From positions 1 to 64,000 of the forward strand of contig CATWDJ010000006.1 of the NCBI GenBank assembly GCA_958349535.1: a stretch of 64,000 nt of DNA. The letters run 5' to 3'. A model generated the notes under the pieces. It was not told the DNA's origin. It saw only the letters and a list, made by a program, of their open reading frames with translations, and ran no database searches. Numbering within the stretch: position 1 is the stretch's first letter; the number at the start of each line of letters is the position of its first letter. This DNA is from Maccoyibacter sp900556645 (GTDB taxonomy: Bacteria; Bacillota; Clostridia; Lachnospirales; Lachnospiraceae). The position numbers were made by a program, and so were the translations under genes. Positions 32,615-41,426 of the stretch are shown here, piece by piece.

Positions 32615-33640
32615 ATGGATTACAAAAATGCAGGTGTAGATATTGAGGCTGGTTACAAATCAGTGGAATTGATGAAAAAACATGTGCAGGAGACAATGAG
32701 AAAAGAAGTGCTGACCAATCTGGGCGGCTTCTCCGGTGCATTTTCCATGGAGGCATTTAAGAACATGGAAAAACCTACGCTGGTATCCGGTACTGACGGA
32801 GTAGGCACAAAGTTAAAGCTGGCATTTATCATGGACAAGCATGATACCATTGGAATCGACTGTGTGGCAATGTGTGTGAATGATATTGCCTGTGCAGGCG
32901 GTGAACCATTATTTTTCCTTGACTATATAGCATGCGGAAAGAATTTCCCGGAAAAAATTGCAACCATCGTAAGCGGAGTAGCTGAGGGATGTAAGCAGTC
33001 CAATGCAGCTTTAATCGGTGGAGAAACCGCAGAGATGCCGGGATTTTATCCGGAAGATGAGTACGATTTGGCAGGATTTGCTGTGGGTATCGTAGACGAG
33101 AAGGACATCATTACCGGAAAAGATTTGGCAGAGGGAGATGTGCTTATCGGTATGGCATCCTCCGGGGTACATTCCAACGGATTTTCGCTGGTAAGAAAGG
33201 TGTTCAAAATGGACAAGGAGACCCTGAGTACCTACCATGAAGAATTGGGAACCACATTAGGAGAGGCTTTATTGGCACCGACCAAAATCTATGTAAAAGC
33301 TTTGAAAAGTATCAAGGATGCAGGGGTGAGAGTGAAAGCCTGCAGCCATATTACCGGAGGCGGTTTCTATGAAAATATTCCGAGAATGTTACCGGAAGGA
33401 AAACGGGCAGTAGTGGAAAAAGACAGCTATGAGGTTCCGGCAATTTTCAAAATGCTGGCAAAGGAAGGAAATATCGAAGAGCAGATGATGTATAACACCT
33501 ACAATATGGGATTGGGCATGGTACTTGCCGTAGCACCAAAGGATGTGGATAAGGCAATGGAGGCAATCAAGGCAGCAGGTGAGACTCCATATGTAGTAGG
33601 TAAGATTGAGAACGGAGAAAAAGGAGTAACCTTATGCTAA
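32615..33640 (+). CDS. purM: Phosphoribosylformylglycinamidine cyclo-ligase (AIR synthetase)
   Basis: The 341-residue product forms the imidazole ring in purine synthesis. Typical stretches are YKNAGVDIEAGYKSVELMKKHV, GGFSGAF, LVSGTDGVGTKLKLA, DCVAMCVNDIACAGGEPLFFLDYIACGK, IGGETAEMPGFY and ACSHITGGGFYENIPRML. Length is normal. It overlaps purN by 7 bases and begins the purM-purN-purD run that follows the AT-rich accessory block. TTAGGAGGAAAAG is the ribosome binding region. Confidence 0.97.
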   Translation: MDYKNAGVDIEAGYKSVELMKKHVQETMRKEVLTNLGGFSGAFSMEAFKNMEKPTLVSGTDGVGTKLKLAFIMDKHDTIGIDCVAMCVNDIACAGGEPLFFLDYIACGKNFPEKIATIVSGVAEGCKQSNAALIGGETAEMPGFYPEDEYDLAGFAVGIVDEKDIITGKDLAEGDVLIGMASSGVHSNGFSLVRKVFKMDKETLSTYHEELGTTLGEALLAPTKIYVKALKSIKDAGVRVKACSHITGGGFYENIPRMLPEGKRAVVEKDSYEVPAIFKMLAKEGNIEEQMMYNTYNMGLGMVLAVAPKDVDKAMEAIKAAGETPYVVGKIENGEKGVTLC

Positions 33641-34263
33641 AGACAGCAGTATTGGTGTCCGGCGGAGGAACCAATTTACAGGCAATTATAGACAGCATAG
33701 CAGATGGCAGGATTACCAATACGGAAATATCCGTTGTCATCAGCAACAATAAAAACGCCTATGCCTTAGAACGGGCAAAGCAGGCGGGAATTGAGGCAAT
33801 CTGTATTTCTCCGAAGGACTATGAGACCAGAGAGGCATTTAACGAAGCCTTTTTAGAAAAACTGGACAGCTATGGTGTGGACTTAGTGGTTCTGGCAGGA
33901 TTTCTAGTGGTAATCCCAGAAAAGATGATTGCAAAATATCGAAACAGAATTATCAATATCCATCCGTCCCTGATTCCGTCTTTTTGCGGAACCGGATACT
34001 ACGGTCTGAAAGTACATGAGGGTGCTTTAAGCCGTGGTGTGAAGATAACAGGAGCAACCGTACATTTTGTGGATGAGGGAACGGACACAGGCCCAATCAT
34101 TGCACAGAGGGCGGTGGAGATACAGAACGGAGATACACCGGAGATTTTGCAGCGTCGGGTCATGGAGGAGGCAGAATGGATTCTGTTACCTCAGGCTATT
34201 GATGATATTGCGAATGGAAGAGTAAAAGTAACAGAGGGCAAAGCAGTGGTCACCAGAGATTAG
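33634..34263 (+). CDS. purN: Phosphoribosylglycinamide formyltransferase
   Basis: The 209-residue product transfers a formyl group from 10-formyl-THF to GAR. Motifs present include VSGGGTNLQAIID, the VVLAGFLVVIP segment, NIHPSLIPSFCGTGYYGLKVHEG (catalytic His/Asn region) and GATVHFVDEGTDTGPII with the catalytic aspartate. It is translationally coupled to purM by overlap and followed by purD. Confidence 0.97.
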   Translation: MLKTAVLVSGGGTNLQAIIDSIADGRITNTEISVVISNNKNAYALERAKQAGIEAICISPKDYETREAFNEAFLEKLDSYGVDLVVLAGFLVVIPEKMIAKYRNRIINIHPSLIPSFCGTGYYGLKVHEGALSRGVKITGATVHFVDEGTDTGPIIAQRAVEIQNGDTPEILQRRVMEEAEWILLPQAIDDIANGRVKVTEGKAVVTRD

Positions 34264-34291
34264 GCGACATAGGAAAACGGGAGGAAACCAA

Positions 34292-35563
34292 ATGAAGGTA
34301 TTAATCGTAGGAAGCGGAGGACGTGAGCATGCAATTGCATGGTCCTGTTCCAAGAGTCAGAGAGTAGATAAGATTTATTGTGCACCGGGAAATGCGGGAA
34401 TTGGACAGATTGCGGAATGTGTACCGATTGGAGCCATGGAATTTGAAAAGCTGGCAGCATTTGCCAAGGAAAAAGAGATTGATTTTACTATCATCGGTAT
34501 GGATGACCCATTGGTAGGCGGTGTGGTAGATGTCTTTGAAGCAGAGGGGCTTACAGTATTCGGTCCGAGAAAAAATGCGGCTATCTTAGAGGGAAGTAAG
34601 GCATTTTCCAAGGATTTAATGAAAAAGTACAACATTCCTACCGCAGGATATGAGAACTTTGATGATCCACAGAAGGCGTTGGAATATTTGGAAACAGCAA
34701 AAATGCCAATCGTATTAAAGGCAGACGGACTGGCTCTTGGAAAGGGCGTATTAATCTGCAATACCTTAGAAGAGGCAAAAGCCGGTGTGAAGGAAATCAT
34801 GATGGATAAGAAATTCGGTGACGCCGGAAATCATATGGTTATCGAAGAGTTTATGACAGGACGGGAGGTATCCGTATTATCCTTCGTGGATGGAAAGACC
34901 ATCAAAATCATGTCTTCCGCACAGGATCACAAACGTGCCAAGGATGGAGACCAAGGGTTAAATACCGGAGGAATGGGAACCTTTTCCCCGAGTCCTTTCT
35001 ATACAGAAGAAGTAGATGCATTTTGCAAGAAATATATTTATCAGGCAACGGTGGATGCCATGGCAGCAGAGGGAAGAGAATTCAAAGGAATCATTTTCTT
35101 TGGACTGATGCTGACAGAGGATGGACCGAAGGTATTGGAGTATAATGCCAGATTCGGAGATCCGGAGGCACAGGTGGTACTGCCTCGTATGAAGAACGAT
35201 ATCATTGATGTGATGGAGGCCTGCGTCGAGGGAAGACTGGACGAGGTTGATTTGCAGTTTGAGGACAATGCAGCAGTTTGTGTCGTATTGGCATCTGACG
35301 GTTATCCGGTTTCCTATGAGAAAGGAAAAGAAATCAAAGGACTGGAAAAATTCGATGACAATGACGGATATTACTGTTTCCATGCGGGAACCGCTTTAAA
35401 GGACGGTAAGATTGTGACCAACGGCGGACGTGTGCTGGGTGTGACTGCCAAGGGCAGCGATTTAAAGGAAGCTCGTGCCAACGCTTATAAGGCAACGGAG
35501 TGGGTGGAGTTTTCCAACAAATACATGAGAAACGATATCGGAAAAGCCATTGATGAAGCGTAG
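34292..35563 (+). CDS. purD: Phosphoribosylamine-glycine ligase
   Basis: The 423-residue product is the ATP-grasp GAR synthetase. It starts MKVLIVGSGGREHAIAW and contains FGPRKNAAILEGSKAFSKDLM, LKADGLALGKGV, the ATP-grasp segment VIEEFMTGREVSVLSFVDG, GMGTFSP and EYNARFGDPEAQVVLPRM. It completes the purM-N-D segment; purE, C, F and H are not in this window. The 3' end is followed closely by a HAD hydrolase gene. Confidence 0.97.
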   Translation: MKVLIVGSGGREHAIAWSCSKSQRVDKIYCAPGNAGIGQIAECVPIGAMEFEKLAAFAKEKEIDFTIIGMDDPLVGGVVDVFEAEGLTVFGPRKNAAILEGSKAFSKDLMKKYNIPTAGYENFDDPQKALEYLETAKMPIVLKADGLALGKGVLICNTLEEAKAGVKEIMMDKKFGDAGNHMVIEEFMTGREVSVLSFVDGKTIKIMSSAQDHKRAKDGDQGLNTGGMGTFSPSPFYTEEVDAFCKKYIYQATVDAMAAEGREFKGIIFFGLMLTEDGPKVLEYNARFGDPEAQVVLPRMKNDIIDVMEACVEGRLDEVDLQFEDNAAVCVVLASDGYPVSYEKGKEIKGLEKFDDNDGYYCFHAGTALKDGKIVTNGGRVLGVTAKGSDLKEARANAYKATEWVEFSNKYMRNDIGKAIDEA

Positions 35564-35570
35564 AAACGAA

Positions 35571-36206
35571 ATGAAAAAGGGAATTATTTTTGATATGGAC
35601 GGCACTCTCTGGGATGCTGCGGAAGAGATTGCAAAATCTTGGGGAGAATCCATCCGAACATCAGAGATTACAGATAAGGCACTGACAAAAGAAGATATGA
35701 TGAAGGTCATGGGAAAACCCATGGATGAGCTGATGGCAGCGTTATTTCCCGAACTGACGGATACAGACCGGGAAAAGCTGTTAAAGGAGTGCTGTCAGGT
35801 GGAGAATGATTATCTCCGGGAGCACGGAGCAAAGCTCTATGAGGGCGTGGAGGAGATGTTTTCCACACTTCAAAAGGATTATTTTCTGGCTATCGTAAGC
35901 AACTGTCAGAGCGGATATATTGAAGCTTTTTTAGAGCATTATGGCTTTGGAAAGTATATCGATGATATCCAGTGTTTTGGCATGAATCAGTTGCCAAAGG
36001 GAGAGAATATCCGACTGGTGGTAGAGCGGAATCACTTGGAAAAGGCGGTCTATGTAGGAGATATCCAGGGGGATTACGAGGCGAGTATGCAGGCGGGAGT
36101 GGATTTTATTTATGCGGCATACGGGTTTGGAGAGATTGCAGAAAAAGTACCACGGATTCAGAAGCTTGAGGAGCTGCCTCAGGTGGTGGCAGAGCTGTTA
36201 AAATAA
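35571..36206 (+). CDS. HAD hydrolase, phosphoglycolate phosphatase-like
   Basis: The 211-residue product is a HAD subfamily IA phosphatase. Motif I is GIIFDMDGTLWD at the start, motif II AIVSNCQSGYI, the lysine is in QLPKGENIRLVVE, and motif IV is VYVGDIQGDYEASMQAG. A helical cap lies between motifs I and II. It probably acts on small phosphorylated metabolites. The start at 35571 gives the usual family N terminus, although no strong ribosome binding site precedes it and starts at 35550 or 35553 overlapping purD remain possible. It is likely cotranscribed with purD. Confidence 0.88.
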   Translation: MKKGIIFDMDGTLWDAAEEIAKSWGESIRTSEITDKALTKEDMMKVMGKPMDELMAALFPELTDTDREKLLKECCQVENDYLREHGAKLYEGVEEMFSTLQKDYFLAIVSNCQSGYIEAFLEHYGFGKYIDDIQCFGMNQLPKGENIRLVVERNHLEKAVYVGDIQGDYEASMQAGVDFIYAAYGFGEIAEKVPRIQKLEELPQVVAELLK

Positions 36207-36225
36207 TAGAAGTCTATAAAGTGGG

Positions 36226-36260
36226 AAAATAGGGAATGGCAATACACCATTCCCTATTTT
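36226..36260. terminator. Bidirectional intrinsic terminator
   Basis: A 14-bp inverted repeat (36226-36239 with 36247-36260) with a 7-base loop has A-rich and T-rich ends suitable for both strands. It separates the purine/HAD transcript from the convergent small gene. Confidence 0.9.
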
Positions 36261-36269
36261 TGCAGAATC

Positions 36270-36500
36270 CTAAAATGCATATACCATTTCCAGCAGGTCA
36301 ATGGCAAAGCTATTGTAGGTTACTTCTGGTTTTAAGAGTGTGATTAACGGTTCTTTATCGCCTGCCATTAAAAGCCGGGCATAATAATTGATTTGTTCCA
36401 CAAACTCTTCAGCAGACCACATAACTCCATAGGAAATATTGAAAAAACCCACAATGGCTCCCCCGATTGAATATGCATTCAGTGATCGGTTCTTTTCCAT
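36270..36500 (-). CDS. Small protein of unknown function
   Basis: The 76-residue product begins MEKNRSLNAYSIGGAIVGFF and contains a moderately hydrophobic stretch (SIGGAIVGFFNISYGVMW) followed by a helical, mixed-charge region. I do not recognise the family. It is supported as a real gene by an excellent ribosome binding site on the minus strand (AAAGGAGGG about 6 bases before the ATG) and by the terminator just after its stop codon. Confidence 0.7.
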   Translation of the reverse strand: MEKNRSLNAYSIGGAIVGFFNISYGVMWSAEEFVEQINYYARLLMAGDKEPLITLLKPEVTYNSFAIDLLEMVYAF

Positions 36501-36579
36501 AAACTCCCTCCTTTATATAGTTTTTGCAAAAATTGCAAATCTAATTATAGGGTGGAGCAAGGGAAAGTCAACATATAGT

Positions 36580-37146
36580 CTATTCAGAAATCCATTCTTT
36601 TACATCGTTAATTTTCATTAAAATCGGCAGCAACAGGATACTGATGACGATACCCACCACACCTTGAATAATGTTAAATGGGATGCCAGTGGCACTGGAA
36701 GCAATACCTGCCGCTAAAGTAGTACTGTTGAAGGCTCCGCTTGCCAAGGCTGCCAAAACTGCTTCGTAGGCGAAATATCCGAATACCATCAAAGCCTCGC
36801 CAATGAGTCCGCCTAAGAGAATACTTGCGTACTTAGCAGTATTTCCGTTGAAAAGTTTCTGGAATTTACGGAACAGGAAACCTGCCAGCAGAGCGGTCAA
36901 AGCCTTGATGATTAAAGTTGCCGGTGCCCATGACACGTAGCCGGAAAAAATATCGGCAAACATAGAACCGATTCCGGCAGCAAAGGCTCCTGATACCGGA
37001 CCCAAAATGATACCGGACAGAAGTACAAAACCGTCACCCAGATGAATATATCCAAAGGTAGGTGTAGGGATTTTTATAATCATAGTTGCAATACAGGTAA
37101 GAGCCGCCATCAATGCAGTTACCACTAGTTTTTTTGTGTTTTTCAT
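36580..37146 (-). CDS. ECF transporter S component
   Basis: The 188-residue product is a small membrane protein with about six helices and the hallmarks of ECF vitamin-uptake S components: KLVVTALMAALTCIATMII, IHLGDGFVLLSGIILGPVSGAFAAGIGSMFADI, WAPATLIIKALTALLAGFLF and a long final helix. The substrate is not evident; the family includes transporters for several vitamins, and no riboswitch is visible to decide. AAGGAG precedes the chosen start on the minus strand; an in-frame start at 37188 adds 14 non-conserved residues. The shared ECF ATPases and T protein are encoded elsewhere. Confidence 0.85.
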   Translation of the reverse strand: MKNTKKLVVTALMAALTCIATMIIKIPTPTFGYIHLGDGFVLLSGIILGPVSGAFAAGIGSMFADIFSGYVSWAPATLIIKALTALLAGFLFRKFQKLFNGNTAKYASILLGGLIGEALMVFGYFAYEAVLAALASGAFNSTTLAAGIASSATGIPFNIIQGVVGIVISILLLPILMKINDVKEWISE

Positions 37147-37180
37147 AAAAAACTCCTTCTTTCCAAAATAATTCTGTAAA

Positions 37181-37196
37181 AACGGCAAAAGCCGTT
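37181..37196 (-). promoter_or_regulatory. Small hairpin in leader of ECF S-component gene
   Basis: AACGGC (37191-37196 on the complement) pairs with GCCGTT around a TTTT loop, and the minus-strand 3' arm continues as TTTTT. It lies about 35 bases before the start codon, so it could be a short attenuator, but the stem has only 6 bp. Confidence 0.3.
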
Positions 37197-37332
37197 GTTT
37201 GATTTATCACATTATAGGAAAAGAATGGATGTTATAAAATATCCAGTTTTAATAAAAATAACCATACCAGTTTGGGTTGCAGGAATCGAAAATTACTGAT
37301 AAGATAAGGAAAAGCAAAAGAGGAGAAGCGGT

Positions 37333-38466
37333 ATGAATCAAAAGAAAAGAATTCTGTGGAGCGTTTTGGTGCTTTTTCTTGTGGCGGTGGCAATCGTTGC
37401 CGTACTCTTTGGAATATGGAAAAAAGAGGAGAAGCAGGAAAGGGAGAACAAAAAGCAGGAAGATGTAATACAGAAGGAGACAGAAGATAATTTTTTGAAG
37501 TTTGAGGAAGCAGAACCGGAGGAAACAGGAACCGGGGATACAACTATTATTTTCGCAGGGGATGTGCTTCTCAGTGATTATGTGTTGGAAAATTATAAAA
37601 ATCAGGGTATCGGAGGAGTTGTGAATGATACTCTTTTATCGCAGTTACAGTCTGCGGATATTACGGTGGTAAACGAAGAGTTTCCTTTTGGAACCACCGG
37701 AACAAAAGCAGAGGACAAGCAGTTTACCTTTCGGGTAAATCCTTCCTATATAACGGTATTACAGGAAATGGGTGTGGATGCGGTTACTCTTGCCAATAAT
37801 CATGTGTTGGATTTTGGGGAGGAGGCATTGCTTGAAACCATGGAGACTTTGGATTCGGCAGGAATTTTGTATGCAGGAGCCGGAGACAGTGTGGAACGGG
37901 CAAAGCAGGTACAGAAGATGGAGGTCAACGGAAAGACCTATGGTATGCTGGCAGCTTCCCGTGTGATTCCGGTCACTTCATGGAATGTGGAAAATCATAC
38001 GCCGGGAGTCTTTTGCACCTATGATGCAACAGCTTTGGTAAAAGAAATCCAGCAGGCAAAAAAGAAATGCGACTATCTGGCAGTTTATGTACATTGGGGA
38101 GTGGAGCGGAATAACCAGCCGGAGGATTACCAGAGGAATCTGGCAAAACAGTACATAGATGCAGGGGCGGATGTGGTAATCGGTTCCCACCCTCATGTAC
38201 TTCAAGGGATAGAATTTTATCAGGGAAAACCAATTTTTTATAGTTTGGGCAACTTTATTTTTAATCAAAGTATTGACAAAACCATGGCAGTAAAACTGGA
38301 AATACCGGAAGAAGGAGAGCCGATGATACGGCTGTTGCCGGCATCTGCTCAGAATGCCCGTACAGGAATTTTGGAGGATACCGGAGCAGAGGAATTATAT
38401 CGCTATGTAGAGAGTATCTCAGAAGGCGTTTCTGTGGACGAAAATGGTGTTGTGTTACAAAATTAA
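37333..38466 (+). CDS. CapA-family protein (metallophosphatase-like)
   Basis: The 377-residue product has an N-terminal signal anchor (ILWSVLVLFLVAVAIVAVLFGIW), a highly charged linker of about 45 residues and a PGA_cap/CapA domain. The domain shows IIFAGDVLLSD (metal Asp), VVNEEFPFGTTG, VTLANNHVLDFG, YVHWGVERN, VVIGSHPHVLQGIEFYQGKPIFYSLGNFIFNQ. CapA proteins take part in poly-gamma-glutamate capsule synthesis, but many clostridial homologues stand alone with unknown roles, as here. It is extracellular and membrane-tethered. Confidence 0.9.
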   Translation: MNQKKRILWSVLVLFLVAVAIVAVLFGIWKKEEKQERENKKQEDVIQKETEDNFLKFEEAEPEETGTGDTTIIFAGDVLLSDYVLENYKNQGIGGVVNDTLLSQLQSADITVVNEEFPFGTTGTKAEDKQFTFRVNPSYITVLQEMGVDAVTLANNHVLDFGEEALLETMETLDSAGILYAGAGDSVERAKQVQKMEVNGKTYGMLAASRVIPVTSWNVENHTPGVFCTYDATALVKEIQQAKKKCDYLAVYVHWGVERNNQPEDYQRNLAKQYIDAGADVVIGSHPHVLQGIEFYQGKPIFYSLGNFIFNQSIDKTMAVKLEIPEEGEPMIRLLPASAQNARTGILEDTGAEELYRYVESISEGVSVDENGVVLQN

Positions 38467-38498
38467 CAAATTGAAGGAAAATTGTAGAAAAAATTAGG

Positions 38499-38513
38499 AG
38501 AACATGCTATAAT
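38499..38513 (+). promoter_or_regulatory. Extended -10 promoter of histidine kinase gene
   Basis: TATAAT at 38508-38513 is preceded by TG one base before it (TGCTATAAT), a perfect extended -10 element. No good -35 box is found at normal spacing. It would drive the kinase/receiver pair. Confidence 0.6.
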
Positions 38514-38554
38514 TTGGCTGTAAATTAAGGTTATATGTGAATAAAGGTGAGTGT

Positions 38555-41410
38555 ATGCAGGAATTTGTGATGGGAATACAGATATTAGGAGTGGCATTAG
38601 CAGCTTTGGCAATTATACTGTTAATAAGAGAAGAGGCAACAAAAGAAAATCGTCTGTTGCTCTGTTTTTTAATGACAGCTCTTTGGTATAATGTGGGGTA
38701 TCTGCTGGAGATGTCTGCCTTGTCGGAGGACGCCGCTGTTGTAGCTGTATTGATTGAACGGGCAGGTTCCTGTTTTCTGTTGTTTTTGTATATGTTGTTT
38801 TTGGCGAGCTATTGCGAATTGCCTCTGCCGAAAATTTTTACGTGGACTTTGGGTCTGGCAGATGTGGGAATATTGATTGGCATATTTACCAATGCCAGAC
38901 ATGGACTCTATTATACAAGTGCCAGCTTGGTTACAAAATACGGCTATTCTAAGCTGGTAACTCAGCATGGACCGATTTTTTACCTATATGCACTGATATG
39001 TATTAGCATACCGTATCTGGTGGTGTATGGTATCTTGATTCATGGAATTAAAAATGCAAAAAATGAAAAACGCCGTTTTACATTGATGATTGTGACGACT
39101 CTTTCCTGTGTACCGGCAATATTGATGATTTTGAGTATAACGGGTAATTTGCGGACTCAATTCTATCCGGTGCCGATTAGTTTATGTCTGTTAATTTCTT
39201 TATTGGTTATCCTTCTTTGGAGAAACTCTGGATTTGATGTCTATCGCCATGGAGCCAGAGACATTTTTAAAATTATGGATGACTGTGTTTTTTTCTTTGA
39301 TTCCAATAAAAAGATATTAAGTTACAATGCAGCGGCTCTGGAAGTGTTCCCGGAACTGGAAGGTGGAAAAATTAAGAGATTGGAAGAAATTGAGGACTTT
39401 CCGCAGGACTTGCTGGAAGTGGTGGGTAAAAGCGAATTTGCTTTTCGTGACCGTTTTTATGAGGGACATCTCAAGGAGATGCGGGATAATGAAGAGGCTA
39501 TCCGTGGATATACCATGTTGATTTTTGATGTAACGGATACCTATCAGCTGATAGGAGAGATTATGGAGATGCGGGAGGACTCTGAGCGGGCAAATCATGC
39601 TAAAAGTGAATTTTTGGCAAACATGTCTCATGAGATTCGGACACCGATGAATGCCATTATCGGTATGAGTGAATTGATTATTGAGGAGAGCCGTGGCAGA
39701 AAGATGTATGATTTTGCCTGTGATATTAAGACCGCTTCCCAGAATCTGTTGGGAATCATTAATGATATTCTGGATTTGTCCAAAGTAGAATCAGGAAAAC
39801 TGGAGTTGGTGGAGGACAGCTACTATTTACAGGTATTGATTGAAGAAGTAACCAATATGATTAAGATTGTGGCGGTAGAACATGGACTTCAGTTACTGGT
39901 AGAGGTAGATGGAGAACTTCCTTACAAATTGTACGGTGATGTGGGAAGAATTCGCCAGATTCTGATTAATATTCTGAACAATGCCGTGAAGTTTACAAAG
40001 TCTGGTCATGTAAAATTACAGGTATCTCAGGAGGAGAATAACGGAGAGCAGACTTATCTGGTATTTCGGATAGAAGATACCGGAATCGGTATTCGGAAAG
40101 AAGATTTAACGAAGATTTTTGAGGAATTCCAACAGGTGGATACCAAGAAGAATAGAAAAGTAGAGGGAACCGGATTGGGACTTACCATTTCCAGAAGGTT
40201 GGTAAAATTAATGAAAGGAAATATTTCCGTAGACAGTGTTTACGGAGAAGGTTCTGTATTTACCATTCGGGTTCCACAGAAGATAGAAGATGCCCGAAGT
40301 ATTACGGAAGTACCGATGAGTTCCCGGGATATGCTGGGAAAACAGGAGCTGATGTTTAAGGCACCGGATTACAAGGTCCTGATTGTAGATGATAATGTGG
40401 TAAACCTGAAAGTGGCCCGGAAACTGCTGGATGAGTATGAGTTCCAGATTGATGAGGCAAGGTGTGGCAGTGAAGCAATCCGTATGGTAAAAGACCGGGA
40501 ATATGATATGATTTTTATGGATCATATGATGCCGGAAATGGATGGAATCGAAGCCACCAGAACCATACGTGAAGAGTGCGGTACCAATGGAAAACGACCG
40601 ATTATTATAGCATTGACAGCAAATGCTCTGGGAGGAGCCAGAGAAATCTTTTTGAGCAACGGATTTCAGGATTTTATTGCAAAACCGATTTCCAAACTGG
40701 AACTTCATGACAAGCTGAGCAAATGGATTCCGGCAGGCTATAAGCATCATATTGACCAGGAAGTAGAGCCGGAACTGATTACGGAGGACGAACTGGCAAG
40801 CATTTATATGGTGGATGTGAATGTTCGTAAAGCCACAGAACGGAAAAAGGGTACCATAGAGGATTATTTGGACATTCTGGAACTATTTTTGGCAGATGGA
40901 ACAGGCAAGCTGAAGCTGATTCGGAAGCTTGCTAAGGAAGAAGATTATGTAAACTACGATATTGAAACCCATGCATTGAAGAGTGCAGCCGCGAATATCG
41001 GAGCGGATAAGCTTTCAGAGAAAGCCAAAATGCATGAATTTGCAGCGAAGGAATGCCGATACGAGTTTATTCAGGAAAATGTGGAAGATTTGCTCAATAA
41101 TTATGCGGCAATTCTGGGAGAGATTCGGAGAGTTCTGGTAAAGAAGGGTAGGATGAAGCCAAAGGATCCGAAGCGGACACGACGGCTGGAGATGAAAGAG
41201 CTTACCGAAAAATTAAAATTTGCATTGATTGATTTGGAGAATTTCAATCCGAAATCTTCTTTGGAAACCGTTGAAGAATTGTTAGAATGTGATTTGCCTC
41301 CAGAGGCGGAGAAACGGTTAGAAAAAATAAAAACAAATTTGAAATTATATGAGGATGACGAAGCAGAGGAGTCCCTGCAACAGCTTCTGGAAGAGTGTAA
41401 TAAATGGTAG
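38555..41410 (+). CDS. Hybrid sensor histidine kinase with 7TM sensor, receiver and HPt domains
   Basis: The 951-residue product has an N-terminal membrane sensor of about seven helices (residues 1-215, resembling the histidine-kinase N-terminal 7TM domain), a PAS-like segment (DDCVFFFDSNKKILSYNAAAL), HisKA with NMSHEIRTPMNAIIGMSE, HATPase with ILNNAVKFT, EDTGIGI and GTGLGLTISRRLV, a receiver domain (LIVDDN; FMDHMMPEMDG), an HPt domain (ETHALKSAAANIGA), and a C-terminal helical module of about 70 residues. That last module is homologous to the C terminus of the adjacent receiver protein. Start 38555 follows AAGGTGAG; GTG at 38537 is the alternative. No DNA-binding output is present. Confidence 0.9.
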   Translation: MQEFVMGIQILGVALAALAIILLIREEATKENRLLLCFLMTALWYNVGYLLEMSALSEDAAVVAVLIERAGSCFLLFLYMLFLASYCELPLPKIFTWTLGLADVGILIGIFTNARHGLYYTSASLVTKYGYSKLVTQHGPIFYLYALICISIPYLVVYGILIHGIKNAKNEKRRFTLMIVTTLSCVPAILMILSITGNLRTQFYPVPISLCLLISLLVILLWRNSGFDVYRHGARDIFKIMDDCVFFFDSNKKILSYNAAALEVFPELEGGKIKRLEEIEDFPQDLLEVVGKSEFAFRDRFYEGHLKEMRDNEEAIRGYTMLIFDVTDTYQLIGEIMEMREDSERANHAKSEFLANMSHEIRTPMNAIIGMSELIIEESRGRKMYDFACDIKTASQNLLGIINDILDLSKVESGKLELVEDSYYLQVLIEEVTNMIKIVAVEHGLQLLVEVDGELPYKLYGDVGRIRQILINILNNAVKFTKSGHVKLQVSQEENNGEQTYLVFRIEDTGIGIRKEDLTKIFEEFQQVDTKKNRKVEGTGLGLTISRRLVKLMKGNISVDSVYGEGSVFTIRVPQKIEDARSITEVPMSSRDMLGKQELMFKAPDYKVLIVDDNVVNLKVARKLLDEYEFQIDEARCGSEAIRMVKDREYDMIFMDHMMPEMDGIEATRTIREECGTNGKRPIIIALTANALGGAREIFLSNGFQDFIAKPISKLELHDKLSKWIPAGYKHHIDQEVEPELITEDELASIYMVDVNVRKATERKKGTIEDYLDILELFLADGTGKLKLIRKLAKEEDYVNYDIETHALKSAAANIGADKLSEKAKMHEFAAKECRYEFIQENVEDLLNNYAAILGEIRRVLVKKGRMKPKDPKRTRRLEMKELTEKLKFALIDLENFNPKSSLETVEELLECDLPPEAEKRLEKIKTNLKLYEDDEAEESLQQLLEECNKW

Positions 41411-41426
41411 TTTGGAGGAAGTTGAG